Source: Hermatobates lingyangjiaoensis
Lineage: Eukaryota; Arthropoda; Insecta; Hemiptera; Hermatobatidae
Assembly (NCBI GenBank): GCA_026182355.1
Contig: JAPFBL010001928.1
Coordinates: 3,509,501 to 3,573,500, forward strand
DNA length: 64,000 bases
Direction: 5' to 3'
A program made the position numbers and the translations under genes. The notes beneath the pieces are model-generated. The model searched no databases, was not told the DNA's origin, and was given only the letters and a program-made list of their open reading frames with translations. Positions 23,501-35,354 of this stretch are shown in pieces (within the stretch, counting starts at the first letter, position 1; each line of letters starts with the position of its first letter).

Positions 23501-24460
23501 AACTAATCAAAGAAATAAGGTTCTTTTTCTTAACTTAGTCGTTATTATACCATTTTAGTAAACTAAACAAACATTAAACATAGTCTTATTAACATTTTAT
23601 TTAAAATTATTTCTTCAAAAGGGTAGTTTATAACCTTATCACTATTTTAACTACTTCAAGCATATTAAACAATCTTTATACTTAGTCATATTAGCAAATT
23701 AGGTTCTTTTCTTAACTTAGTCGTTATTATACCATTTTAGTAAACTTAAACAAACATTAAACATAGTCTTATTAACTTGTTATTTAAAATTATTTCTTCA
23801 AAAGGGTAGTTTATAACCTTATCATTTTAACTACTTCAAGCATATTAAACAATCTTTATACTTAGTCATATTAAAAAATTATTTAAACGAATTCATTATA
23901 TAAGAGTTTATAACTTTCTTATAATTTTAACAAATTTAGTCAAATTAAATTAACATTTGACATGTTCATAAGATCTAATTATTTCAAGTAATTTCATCAG
24001 AAAGGTTCTTTTTTTAACTTAGTCATTATTACACTACTTTATTAAACTTAAACATTATACGTGTTCATATTAATTTGTTATTTAAAATAATTTCTTCAAA
24101 AAAGTAGTTTATAACCTTGTCATTATCGTGCTATTTAGTTTTTACTAAATTAGTTAAAACGGTAACAAAGTTATGTTTTATTTAAGGTTATGTTAAAGCT
24201 TAAGGTTTAGTAAACTTAAACATTATACGTATTCTTATTTACTTGTTGTTTAAAATAATTTCTTCCAATAGGTAGTTTATAACCTTATGACTATTTTAGC
24301 TAAATAAACATCATGTGTTTATATGAACTCATTGTTTCAAGTAATTTCATAACTTAGTCATTGTTATACTATTTTGAGAAAAGGTAAAAGAACTTTCTAC
24401 GTATTCATTTTAACTTGTGATTTCATCATAATACTGGTTCCTAAACATACTTTTCACTTT
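20501..24460 (-). repeat. Degenerate AT-rich satellite, block 2 (inverted)
   Basis: TAACTAATTT..CAAATTAAAC recurs at about 21063, 21174, 21271, 21446, 21616, 21709 and 21810, i.e. the reverse complement of block 1 words. Recent internal duplications are visible: a ~167-bp period at 21298/21465 and a ~182-bp period at 23531/23713. Confidence 0.7.
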
Positions 24461-24840
24461 CTCACCTTATAATAGTAGTTTATAATTAAAAATTGCAATT
24501 TTTTGTATGTGGAAACAGAAGCGTTTTGATTGCCTGTTTATTTAAGCAAATTCATTTACATGCATGGGTAATATTGATTTGTAAGGAATTGAGTTTTTTT
24601 GGGTTTTGCAGATAAGTTGTAACTATCCTATCAAAAAGTTACAGAAAAATAACTTGTTCTTAATTAAATTTTTATAAAAAAAGCATTATTCTTTTTTATA
24701 TTTTCAATTCTCAAATGAATTAGATGTGTAAATAGAATAAATGTTTTTAATCAATGCTTGTAATGAACAATTCACTCTTCAGTTAACTTTCAAAAAACGA
24801 AGGAATTGGTTTCTAAGGAAAATTCCACCTAAAATAGAAA

Positions 24841-26083
24841 AAAAAAAATCTGGAGTGGCCTACACTCAACTTTACAATAAGTAAACTTAATATCAAACTT
24901 CTTGAGTATATAATATATAATGTCTCATTAAAGCATAATATAATCGTCAAAATGTGAGATGTTTGTAGGTCTTTCATTCCTGAGGTAGTACAGATAGTGA
25001 TTGATCCACTTATCAATAGATAAGCCTTTTTTGTATGTCACACAATTAATGGGTATACAATCATTAGTATAACTACAGCAGTAATAACATTGTGAAAAGC
25101 CAAAGTGAAAATTTGCTTATACGAAATAATTTCCTACAAGAGAGCATAGTTTTTTCTCCAATAGCCAGTGGATCTCTTATATAGTTTATCTGACCTTCTA
25201 CATTTAATTCTTAAAACAAATTTTCCCATTTAGGACTTGAAAATATTTTTAGTATTTTAAAAACATTACCAAGTTTTTGTCTGAAATGTCAAAACCATGT
25301 AAGAAATAATGTCGTTTTCAGATAATTTTTAATTTAAGATGTATGATATTTTCATTTATTATTTTTAAAAGATTTTTTTTAATTCTGAATAATGTTCTAC
25401 ATTTTTGATCTTTTATCAAATTATTATACTGGAAATTTCATGGCATGCTAGAGTTTTTTAAAAACTCACTTTTCTTCCCCTTTGTCAAAAATCATAAAAA
25501 AACAATTTACTCTGAGGGAATGTTATTTTTTCCCACGTCCTCTATTCTGTTATAAGTTTGCTGTAAATGTACATTGAGAAAAGATATATTGGTAATTAGC
25601 CACCTTTGCATTCTTAAATCAAGTTCAAAGCCGACTTCTCTGTATAAGTTTAAATTTAAAAGCTAGAAGTTTGAAATTTTTAAAAATAATGGTATGAACT
25701 ATTAGACTAGAACAGTGAAAAAACTGGAAATTAGACAAAAACATAGAAGCCCTTCTATAGGACGAAAAAGCTCATTCCAAAATTTTCATTATTACCCAAT
25801 AATAATGTTATTCATAAACGTAAAAAAAATCAGCATCTGATATTAAACTTAGTAGAATTGTGCAACATATAGATTGATTAGAACAATTTGTTAGACAAAC
25901 CCATCATACTATAAAAAGGATCAGAGATTATATGTTTCACATGATCTATTGTTGACTTCTTACAAATGCAAATTTTATTCTTCTTACATCACATATAAGT
26001 CGTTAAATCATTTATTATACCTCTAAACATTATATTATATCGGTGAATTCACTGAACAAATTCTAAGCCATTGTAAACACTAT
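24841..26083 (-). mobile_element. Long-TIR element, older copy A1 (truncated)
   Basis: Starts with the family terminus (AAATCTGGAGTGGCC). After about 25320 it follows the reverse complement of the interior of copy C, up to CATTGTAAACAC, where copy C interrupts it. Confidence 0.7.
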
Positions 26084-28134
26084 AAAAAAATCTGGAGTGG
26101 CCTACACTCAACTTTACTATAAGTAACTTAATATCAAATTTCTTGAGTATATAACACATAACGTCTCATTTAAGTATAACGTAAACATCTAAATGGGATA
26201 TGATTATTAGTCTTTCATTCCTGAGGTAGTACAGATAGTGATTGAAGGACATATCAATATATAAGCTTATTTTTGTACATCACACAGCTGGTGCAAATAA
26301 TTTCATTAGTATAACTACAGCAGTAATAACATTTTTGAAAAACCAAAGTGAACATTTCTTGATACGAAATATTCTCCTACAAGAGAACATGACCTCTGTT
26401 CAAATAGCCAGTGGATTTCTTACATCGTTTACTTGATATCCTTCTACATTGAATATTAAAGTAAAATTTATAATTTAAAACAGGAAAATACCCTTATTAC
26501 TTTACTATAAGTATAGTGATCGTGAAAAAATTCGATCTCGAGATTTTGACGGAATTACATGTTTTGAGGTCCCAGATGTCGTTTTATGACGTTTTTACGA
26601 TGATGTCTGTGTGTATGTGGGTGGGTGGGTGAGTGGGTGGGTGGGTGGGTGGGTGAGTGTGTTAGCATTGCTTGTTACCACGCTACGGTCCAGAATCTTT
26701 GATGGATCAAGTTGATATTTTACACAAAAATGGGCCTCATAGGGAGGAAGATCCCTATTGTTTGGGAAGAATTATGCATGATGGGAAAGTCACTTTTTTG
26801 GCCAAAAACCGTTTTATTTTAAACATTTATTTCTCCTAAACTGATAACCCTAGAGTTTAAATTTTTTTACATTATCTTTGAAGTTACAAATAGAACAAAC
26901 GAAAAATATATTCAGAATTTTAAATCAACAGGAAATATTTTTTTTTTCAATAAAATGTACAAATTTTGACTTATAATTCAATCTCAAACCTTGTGAGAGC
27001 GAACAAGCCATACTGTTTGACGGATCAAAATGAAACTATGCCTAAAAATAGAACATTATGTGGAGTATGAGTTGAAATATTTTTTTTCAAAATTACATTC
27101 GCTAAAGGGGCGTTACAGTACGATTTCTGTTTTCAGAAAATGTTTTTTTGACGCTAAACGGCTCATTAAAAAATAATGAAAATTTGACCAAAAATGAAAC
27201 AAAAAATTAGCAATTCATAAAAAAAAAATCATGTAGTTTCACTTATGGGAAAGAGCAATAACGCTATAAAAACTGTTTGTTTATCTTAGACTAAGAGATC
27301 ACCTGCTATACTTGTCGAATTTTTTATATTTTTTTTCATTGTTTACATTGACTTAAAAAATTTTTGAGCGAATCCACTGAGATAAAATTGATTTTATAAA
27401 GGAACAGTTTAAATTGTTTATTGACGTATATGAGATGTAAGAGGAATAATATTGTGCAGGAAAATGATAACACTCACTCAGAAAAAATTCACATATATGT
27501 TATTTGACAAAGGGGAACGAAACTGATCTTATTAAATACTACGAAGCCATAAAATTCCCAGTATAATAATTCTATAAATAACCAAAAATGTAAAAGATAA
27601 TTCAAAATTGAAATCTTTCGTTTAGAGATTAATAAATGTAATTATCGTACATCTTAGTTATAAATCACCTTAAAACAACATTTTCTTCGCTGTTTATGAT
27701 GTTTTTCAGAGAAAAAAAAAGTATTTTCCTGTTTTAAATTTGAAAATTTTACTTTAATATTCACTGTAGAAGGATGTCAAGTAAAAGATGTAAGAAATCT
27801 ACTGGCTATTTGAACAATAGTCATGTTCTCTTGTAGGATAATATTTCGTTTCAAGAAATGTTCACTTTGGTTTTTCAAAAATGTTATTACTGCTGTAGTT
27901 ATACTAATGAAAAAATTTGCAAATAATAAATTATTTTTGATGAACAAAAATAAGCTTATAAATTGATATGTCCTTCAATCACTATCTGCACTACCTCACG
28001 AATGAAATGCTAATAATTATATCCCATTTAGATATTTATGTTATGGTTAAATGGGACGTTATGTTTTATATACTCAAGAAATTTGACATTAAGTTACTTA
28101 TAGTAAAGTAGAGTGTAGGCCACTCCAGATTTTT
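26084..28134 (+). mobile_element. Long-TIR element, copy C (nested)
   Basis: Complete: terminal repeats about 26084-26465 and 27750-28134, ending GGCCACTCCAGATTTTT. It sits between two diverged ~770-bp direct repeats (25319-26083 and 28141-28920) that belong to older copies. No coding capacity seen. Confidence 0.8.
26615..26660 (+). repeat. (GGGT)n tract, G-quadruplex candidate
   Basis: GGGTGGGTGGG-type repeats with two GAGT interruptions inside copy C. Copy B has only GTGTGTGTGTGGGTGAGTG at the equivalent place, so the tract expanded after the copies split. Confidence 0.85.
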
Positions 28135-28140
28135 AATTCA

Positions 28141-29695
28141 AATGTGGGATAATTTCATTTATTCTTTTTCAAAGAATGTTTTCAATTTTGAATTATGTTT
28201 GACATGTTTGGTCTTTTGTAAAATTATTATACTGGGGAATATATGGCATGCTAGTGTCTTTAAGAAATAAATTTTTTCCTGTTTGTCAAAAATTATAAAA
28301 GTCCAATTTACTATAAGTGAGTGTTATCTTTTTCCTGGATGCTGTACTCTGTTATAAGGTTGTTGTAAATGTAAAATGAGAACAATTATATGAGTAATTA
28401 GACAGTTTTGCATACTCAAATCATATTCAAAGCCGGCTTTTCAGTATTATTTAAAACTTTTATATCTGAAAGCTTGACAATTTTACAAAAAAATAAATGT
28501 AAACTATTACACTGGAATAGTGAAAATGGATGTCAACAACATAATAGCTCTTTCTTGAGGAGAAAGTCCATTCCTCATCCTTCATGGATACTCAAAGATA
28601 CTATGATTCTTAAACACAAAAAAATTTACTTCTGATATTAAGTTTTGTTTAATGGTGCAAAGTAGAGATTGATTAGAGCTTTTTGTGAGACAAATCCATC
28701 AAATCATGGAAAGCATCAGAAATTATGCGCTTGATTGGCGTTGCTTTTTTCCATGTAAGAATTTTATTCTTTTATTGTACATCTCATATTAAGTCATTAA
28801 ATTATTTAAACATTTTTCATTAAACCTCTAAGCATCAGTCTTATTTCAGTGGATTCACACAAACAATTTCGTAGTCAATGTAAATAAATTAAACAAATAC
28901 GACAAGTATAGAAACTAAACCATTAGTCCAGGATCAGTATTTAGTTTTTATAGCTTTAATTCTCTTTACAGTAATTGAAATTTCTTGAATTTTTGTTATA
29001 AATTGTTAATTTTCTGTTCAATCGATTTTATTTTATTGTTTCATTGTTTTTTCAAATTTCATTGGTTTTTTAATCAACTGTTTATGGTTGAAAAAACATT
29101 TTCTGAAAACAAAAATTATACTGTAACACCCCTTAGGTTAATGTAATTTTGGAAAAAATTATCTCAACTCATCCTTAACTTAAAATTCTATTTTTAGGCA
29201 TAGTTTCATTTTGATCCGTCAAATGGTATGGCTTGTATCACTCTCAGAAGCTTTGAGATTGAATTATAACTAAAAATTTTTACATTTAATTAAAAAAATA
29301 AATATTTCCTGTTGTTTTGAAATCTGAGTAAATTTTTCATTTATTGCTTTTATAGCCTCAAAATAATTCGAAAATTACAAGTCTCTGGAATTAGTAGCTT
29401 TAGAGACAAAAAATGTTCTCAAAAAACATTTTCTTGGCAAAAAAATGTGACCTTGCCGTCATGAATAATTGCTTCCAAACTATTCAGTACATCTTCACTA
29501 GGAGACCCATTTTTGTGTAAAGTATAAATTTTATCTATCCAAGATTCTGGGCTGTAGCGGACCACAATCTTTGGATACACTCTCACCCAATCACCCACAC
29601 CCAGAGATCATCGAAAAAACTTTATGAAACGACTTCTAGTACCTGAAAACATTGAGGTACATTCACTATGCATTCTTATAGTAATGTAAAAGAAG
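28141..29695 (-). mobile_element. Long-TIR element interior, copy A2 (ends lost)
   Basis: 28141-28920 repeats the content of 25319-26083. The rest continues through the reverse complement of the element interior to the segment equivalent to ACATGTTTTGAGGTCC (about 29640). Confidence 0.65.
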
Positions 29696-29699
29696 TTTT

Positions 29700-31000
29700 A
29701 ATACAGCAAATTTAATTAAAAATATTTACTAAACCATTATGGTTGTGTCATTATGAGCTAGCCATAAATATATATCTTAGTAAATCCTGTTACCTTTGCT
29801 TTTTATAAACCAGAAAGCTTATTGTGTATCCGTGAGAAGCAGTTATTCAGAAGGAGGTATTAAAACACATAATAACTAACAGAGTTTGCTTTCGGGATGC
29901 ATCATGATAACGTGATGGTAACATGAACCTTTGTAGCAGACTGATATGATGTCATAGACAACCATGTCAAATCTTATCGTACAATCCCGCCGTGGGTATA
30001 CCAAGTACCCGCTACACAAGGTAAGCCCCAGAGTGTTTCAGTTTTTTTGTGTAAGATACGTTTCACCATAAGCATTTTAGGAATACCTGTGCAGGCTAAG
30101 GTGAGGGATTCTATGTTATACTATATTCTATGTCTCTCCATAGACATAGGTAGTATCTATACAGACCAGATACGGTTAGGAGTGTTGTACGTTTACTGTA
30201 CAAGCTTTATCTCACCATAAATATCTTATAACATCATGCAAAAGCAAAGCAAAACGTGCAAAGCAAGGCTTACAGGTTCTATTCTACCATACATTCCATG
30301 TTTTTCTATAGACAGTTTAGATCAGTGATGGAAAAAGTACGGTTCGCTGGCCAAGTGCGGCCCTTTAGGGTAGTCAATCCGGCCTGCGACATGGTTCTGA
30401 ATAACCCTTTAAATAAAATACAAACTAAACACACATTCTATTCGTATTTCTAATTTAGCAACAAATGAACCTTAAGATATTTTATTCTTAAGATAGTTTT
30501 TATTAGTCTGTTAAACAATAGTTGTATGTAAAACAAACAAAAAGAATAATTCACTATTGCGAATCAGCTCATCCCAGTTTCTAGCAAATTATGAACAACT
30601 TTTAGAAGCTCAGTCACAGTTTCATCTGTCACATACGCCTTCCTACTTCTCTAAAGAATAATCAATTTATGTAACTTTTTTGTAGCATATTATAAGTTAA
30701 GTATGATTTAAAAGTTAAAAATTAAGTTTAACAGTTAAAGAAATCTGTTTTGGTCTCCTTTTTGCGGCCCACCTGAATATGTTTTTATTTGATCTAGCCC
30801 TCCTCTTGAAAAGTTTGTCCATCACTGGTTTAGATGATACTGTCCATGTTTATTGTGATAACCATGTTCCGCCAAAGCAATTTTAGAACACACCTGCACA
30901 GGTTAAGCAAGGCTGAGAGGTCTATGTTACCATATATTCTGTATTTCTCCTAGAATAATAGGTATTTCCTCTAATTGCTCAGTTCGTTTGAGATCGTTTA
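29700..31000. repeat. Three-copy degenerate repeat, split by a hAT element
   Basis: A unit containing CTATGTTA..TATATTCTATGTCTCTCC appears near 30110, 30275 and 30930. The middle unit is interrupted by the hAT insertion at 30323-30827. No gene recognised. Confidence 0.5.
30323..30827. mobile_element. hAT (Buster-type) non-autonomous element
   Basis: 505 bp with termini CAGTGATGGA and TCCATCACTG. Exact 8-bp target duplication GTTTAGAT at 30315-30322 and 30828-30835. The central TA of the duplication fits the Buster consensus nnnTAnnn. GCGGCCC words near both ends are typical of hAT copies with BED-finger transposases. No transposase frame remains. Confidence 0.9.
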
Positions 31001-32420
31001 ATATTTATTGTACAAGCTATGTCTGTACTTGAATTTGTATCAGAGGTGCTGATTTATTTTTTATACTTTCCACGAATAGACATAAGCCTATGTCTACGTT
31101 TCGTATTTGGCATTTGAGAGAGACATTCGTTTGCAGGCTAACCATTGGTGTCCAATGCATGTCTACTTATTCGCTACGATATAACTATGATTATAATTTT
31201 GTTATAATTGAAAAACTGGTGATAGCTATAATAAAATAAATAATTAAATTTCACTGTTGGTGAAAGAGATTGTTATTCAATTTACTTATAATTAAATGAA
31301 TGTTACAACACTCCAGTTTGTTATGTAATATTTAAAAATAAATATTTGTTGTTTAATAGAGATGGTGAATTGGATGTACGAGTTTTTGAAGCGTGGAACG
31401 AAGAGATTTGTTTGAGGGACAGGCGTTTTGCAGAGTGAAGCCTTGTCATGCTTTTATCATTCGAGATTAGCCTGTTCGGAATACACCCACGCTAAGCCAG
31501 CGAGGCCTCTACATAGGTCCCACTCGCAAAGCTCTCCCTTCAAAATAAACCCATCTCCATGTTTATTTCGTCCATTCTTATTCGCCTTTGTCACTGCTAA
31601 TAGAACTTGAGTTGACAACACTCAACTTTTCTGCAATCATTTGCGAAGTAAGATGGTTTCATTCTTTTCCAATTCTTAAATATGGAGTGTTCTACAATCA
31701 ACTTTTCTATAAATAAACCAGTCTGTCATTATTTGCATTCATATTTATTATAATTAAACCTATTATTAAAAATAATTATAAACTGATGATTTTTTTTTAT
31801 GTAATTGCTGTATTTTGCTCACCATGCTAAAAACGTAGGTGTGAGCATTGTTTATAACAATGGAGGGTTTAGCAAGAGTGTTGTTTAATAACTGCCATTC
31901 AATTATGAGAATAAACATTTATAAAGCAACGGCTACCTACAGCATGGCTTTCATAGCCCCCATTATTATTACGGGATTTAAAGAATTTGAGTTAAAATTA
32001 TTTTCTTAGAAATCATTCCTACATCTGCATCAAATTGAACTAAAATTTTAAAGGGGACAAATTTACAATAAAAGTTTATTAACTTATAACTTATAATAAC
32101 TGAAAAAAAATATCATGATTTCAGACAATTAGTATAATGAAATTTAAATATTCAATTTAAAAAGTTCGTAAATATATTTTTCGGTCTTAGAATCTGTGTA
32201 AATGACTGGGTTTTAAGTAGGTTACTGGGATAATTTGGAGAAAGTACGTGTTTGTTGCTATGGTTTGAATTTTCAGCATTTATGGATATCAAGTCCAAGT
32301 AGTAATGAATGGCTGTTGAGTCTTAGACGGTTTCTGAGTCCCCACTGTATAGGCTTTACCTTTTGTGTTTTATTTGAAGGGTGACTATGCGTTTCACTTC
32401 TAACTCAACTCCCCCACTGA
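31000..32420. other. Unassigned sequence
   Basis: A 60-codon frame at 31428-31610 is not recognised. Nothing else supported. Confidence 0.4.
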
Positions 32421-32423
32421 CCA

Positions 32424-32551
32424 CTGTAGAACTACTGTACCGCAGGCAGCACAGCTTCTCACCCATCCAAGTGTTGACCACGCCAAATATCGCTTAACTT
32501 TGTCGTATAGTGAGCACAGCTGTACTCATACTCAACATGGCCATCTTCGAC
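32424..32551 (-). pseudogene. 5S rRNA-derived sequence
   Basis: The minus strand reads AAGTTAAGCGATATTTGGCG and then CACTTGGATGGGTGA. This follows the conserved middle and 3' part of animal 5S rRNA (AAGCTAAGCAGGGTCGGGC...TACTTGGATGGGAGA). GTCGAAGATGGCCATGTT corresponds to the 5' end (GTCTACGGCCATAC). Many substitutions, including in the internal control region, so it is a pseudogene or the head of a 5S-derived SINE rather than a working gene. Confidence 0.75.
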
Positions 32552-32559
32552 ACTGCCCC

Positions 32560-33600
32560 CTCCCTCCCCCAAAAAAAGGAGATCCATTCCACATTATTAC
32601 GCGATTTCATTAATTTGAGTTAAAATATTTGTTAGTTTTTTAGAAACCACTTTCACTTTAGCTTGAAACGGATTCATCATTTTAAATATAGGAAGCTGTA
32701 CAGTGAAAGGTTATTTAAACTAATAATAACTGGAAAAATTATCATTCTTTCAGACACTTAGTATAATAAAACTGAAAGATTCAATTTAAAACGATCGTAA
32801 ATCTTTTTCCCGATATATAGAAAACCTTTGAACTGAACCAATTCCTGCAAAAATATTTCACCATATTAACATATTGATATTATTGAACTTATTTTCATTT
32901 GATATTTATTTTCTTTGAGACTGTCAAATATCTTTAAAGATTCCTAATCCTTTATATTGAAGAATAAAAAAGCTTAATAAAGGAGGAGCATTTTGAAAGG
33001 TTGGTTGAATCTATTTCACCTGTTTGGTGTTATTGCAGGGCCTCACCCTAACAAAAACCCCCAACGATCCCTCCAAATTCAATTCGCTCTGCCATTTCTT
33101 AGGATTCCAACAGAAATTTAATTTGATTCATACCATTTTTTTTTAATGGTGATCGTTACATGTTCAAGCTAAATGGAAATCATTGTATATTTTAATAATC
33201 CATAATGTAGAAATATTAATCAATAACACAATGTAATAAATTTCGGGAATATCCGTAGAGTAAGTTTCTCTCTGCTTTTGTTTTTATGTCATCATCAAAA
33301 AAAAAAGGTAAACATAAAAGAAGTTGTTCGAAATCAGTGTGTTTCAATAAAAACATAAGTTCACTTAAATGTGAAAACTACCCTGAATGTCCAGACATAG
33401 TTTGTAAAGAAAGACAAATAAAACACTCACCTACAGTCTCTAATTTTTTGTTTCAAAAATGTTTATTTCCTAATGGCGCTTCGTCGTGGAACCTCTATTT
33501 ACTCTTGGGAAGAGGTTTTAAAAAAAGGAGTGACTGTCAATATGTATTTTTCCTTTCAAATGTTTTAAAGTATATAGATATATAGTTTATGTATTTATGT
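32560..33600. other. Unassigned sequence with an orphan 99-codon frame
   Basis: The plus frame 33286-33585 begins with a lysine-rich stretch (SSKKKGKHKRSC). Its second half overlaps a fragment of the F4 arm (CTACAGTCTCTAATTTTTTG near 33432), so it is probably not a gene. Confidence 0.4.
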
Positions 33601-33603
33601 ATT

Positions 33604-33754
33604 TTATTTATTTATATATATGTACATATATATACAGTTACAGTTTGCTTCTTAACGCCAATATTTTGTACTCTTCTTCCTGATGACGATGGATGTCGAA
33701 ATATCGAAGTGAGTTTCTGTAGTGACTTTCTCTGTTTCTTTCCTATTTGTTAAA

Positions 33755-33756
<2 letters not shown>
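33604..33756 (+). mobile_element. PLE arm, family F8
   Basis: T-rich sequence, then a hammerhead-like motif, then GTGAGTTTCTG...TTTCTTTCC and (TA)n at 33757-33790. Same order as the right arms at 48842-49000 and 50446-50585. Confidence 0.7.
33670..33714 (+). ncRNA. Hammerhead-ribozyme-like motif (F8)
   Basis: Stem I has two helices: CTTC (33676-33679) with GAAG (33706-33709) and ACTC (33670-33673) with GAGT (33711-33714), separated by TT opposite T. CTGATGA 33680-33686, extra C, GA/TC stem II, GAAA 33698-33701, ATAT palindrome, C at 33705 (ATC triplet). All core bases match consensus. The interrupted stem I resembles natural type I hammerheads, where loops there contact stem II. Confidence 0.7.

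Positions 33757-33790
<34 letters not shown>
33757..33790. repeat. (TA)n microsatellite joining two PLE palindromes
   Basis: Uninterrupted TA repeat between the F8 arm and the F1 palindrome. Confidence 0.95.
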
Positions 33791-33793
<3 letters not shown>

Positions 33794-33998
33794 CAAACCA
33801 CAATATGAAATGGGAAAAAAAGACTATGATATTTTAACTGTACCAAGCGGTCTTCGTCAGAGTCAAAAACTGAGTTGGGTTTTTGACTTTGACGAAAACC
33901 GCTTGTTACGGTTGAAAGATCTTAGTCTTGTTTTCCCATTTCTTATTGTGGTTTAATCATTGATAGTTATTTCACGTGTTTATGTGAAATCTTCATAT
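33791..33998. mobile_element. PLE-derived palindrome, family F1
   Basis: Two arms meet near 33872. The right-arm motif (33877-33937, plus) has all stems (GGG/CCC, GACT/AGTC, ACCG/CGGT, AGATCT) but the core is TTGACGA. The left-arm motif is eroded in the GAAA box. Confidence 0.8.
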
Positions 33999-34089
33999 AT
34001 ATATATATATATATATTTATATATTGAAATCTACATGAAGGGTCTGGTTCTAATATCTGATTGGTTGATGCAGGACCAAATAAGCTTGA

Positions 34090-34560
34090 CTCATTTTTTT
34101 GCGTGCTGTTTTCAAAGTTGAAGGCTTCTAGCTCTGATCGAAGTCACGTACAGCGGTTCTTCTCTTCCATGAAGTCATCTCCGCCGACACAGCAAATAGT
34201 ATAATGGCTCGCACTCCCATGAACAGTTGCCGTGCGATGTCGACTTCCTTCTCCACTTCGAGTTTTCCCGGTCCGGTCCTGAAAAAAGCCATAATACTGC
34301 CACTGCTATCTTGTTGAGACTGGTTACAGCATGATGAAACCGCTGCCGGCCTGCCAGGAAAAGATAAGGGCTCGCACTCCCTCAGGAAACACAAATACTG
34401 GCGCTGGGCATTGACCCCACTATGCAGCGAGGTCTCATTGGTTGTATTTTTGGTTGGTTGTTGGTGTTTGAACGGCTATTGCTGGTGTTAAATGGATGTT
34501 GTTGTGAACCTGTAGAGACTGGTTGCTGCGCGAAGACTGTTTCGCGCGAAACATGTAATT
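34090..34560. other. GC-richer island with hairpin, unassigned
   Basis: Clearly richer in G+C than its flanks. A direct repeat of GGCTCGCACTCCCATGAA / GGGCTCGCACTCCCTCAGGAA type lies at about 34207 and 34370. A strong hairpin (GCGCGAA/TTCGCGC) at about 34526-34548 is followed by GAAACATGTA. Minus frames of 83-88 codons overlap but carry no known motif. Confidence 0.45.
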
Positions 34561-34625
34561 TCGTCAAAATTTCGAGATAGAATTTTTTCACGATCACTAT
34601 ACTTTGCTTATAGTAAAGTAAAAAA
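34545..34625 (-). repeat. Module shared with the long-TIR element interior
   Basis: The reverse complement matches 16260-16340 and 26505-26570 (TAGTGATCGTGAAAAAATTC ... GACG.AATTACATGTTT) and then diverges abruptly after ACATGTTT. Presumably a fragment of, or a separate element nested in, that family. Confidence 0.7.
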
Positions 34626-34629
34626 AAAA

Positions 34630-35030
34630 CCATAAAATTGAATGGTTTATTTCTTGTATTATCCTTGCAAAATCAAGCATTCCAAAGTTATTGCAAACTT
34701 ATTCATTACTTGGGGCTTTATCAAACACTTAACTTAGCAGTAGTGAAATAAATTTTATTTACTCTGTATGAGAAATAAGGTCCCAAACGGAATCAGAAAT
34801 AAATATGAATTAGGCAAAAGGAACCTTTCCTGTTCCGAACAGTCCCTCCAACTCCATTTATTATTGATATTTACTTTTCTTTTATTTATAAGATATCATC
34901 TTATTTAATCATCGCTACCAATTTATTATCAGTCGTTTTTCTTCTCGTGAACTGAATTTCATAATTGTACTATGATGTATGTTCATTTTTGTTTATTTTT
35001 TAGTTTTCAATATAAAACTATGTTGTGAAA
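34630..35030. other. Unassigned AT-rich sequence
   Basis: Nothing recognised. Confidence 0.4.
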
Positions 35031-35054
35031 ACGATATATATATATATATATATT

Positions 35055-35280
35055 TGCAGAAAAATAACAACAAACACATGATGTAATCAGTGAAGTATAA
35101 TATAAAAAGAAAAAGGAAACGATAGAAATACATGCCCTGAGGCCTTTCACTTTATGTTATCAGAGAGAAAACAGAGTGAAATCCAAAATGTAACATAAAA
35201 GTTATATAGAAGAAAGGTAATGAAACAGCTGGAAAATTCACAAGTTCATTAACTTTCACTATGAAGCTATGTTGTGAAAA
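35055..35280 (-). mobile_element. PLE palindrome family F7, single arm
   Basis: Minus-strand hammerhead-like motif at about 35132-35170: CTGATAA, GAAA, AGGCCT and C. The fifth and following core bases are changed. (TA)n at 35036-35053 marks its end. Confidence 0.6.
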
Positions 35281-35354
35281 CAATATATATATATACTTTT
35301 TCATTACAAATACTATCCGAAACGGACAAATATAGTTCAGTATAGAAAAAGAAA

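Noticed and set aside
33286..33585. 99-codon plus-strand frame with a lysine-rich start
   Set aside because: The second half overlaps a fragment of the F4 palindrome arm, and there is no known motif or support for an exon.
34128..34633. Minus-strand frames of 83 and 88 codons in the GC-richer island
   Set aside because: Different frames with no recognised domain. The island is better explained as a repeat; coding cannot be excluded but is not supported.
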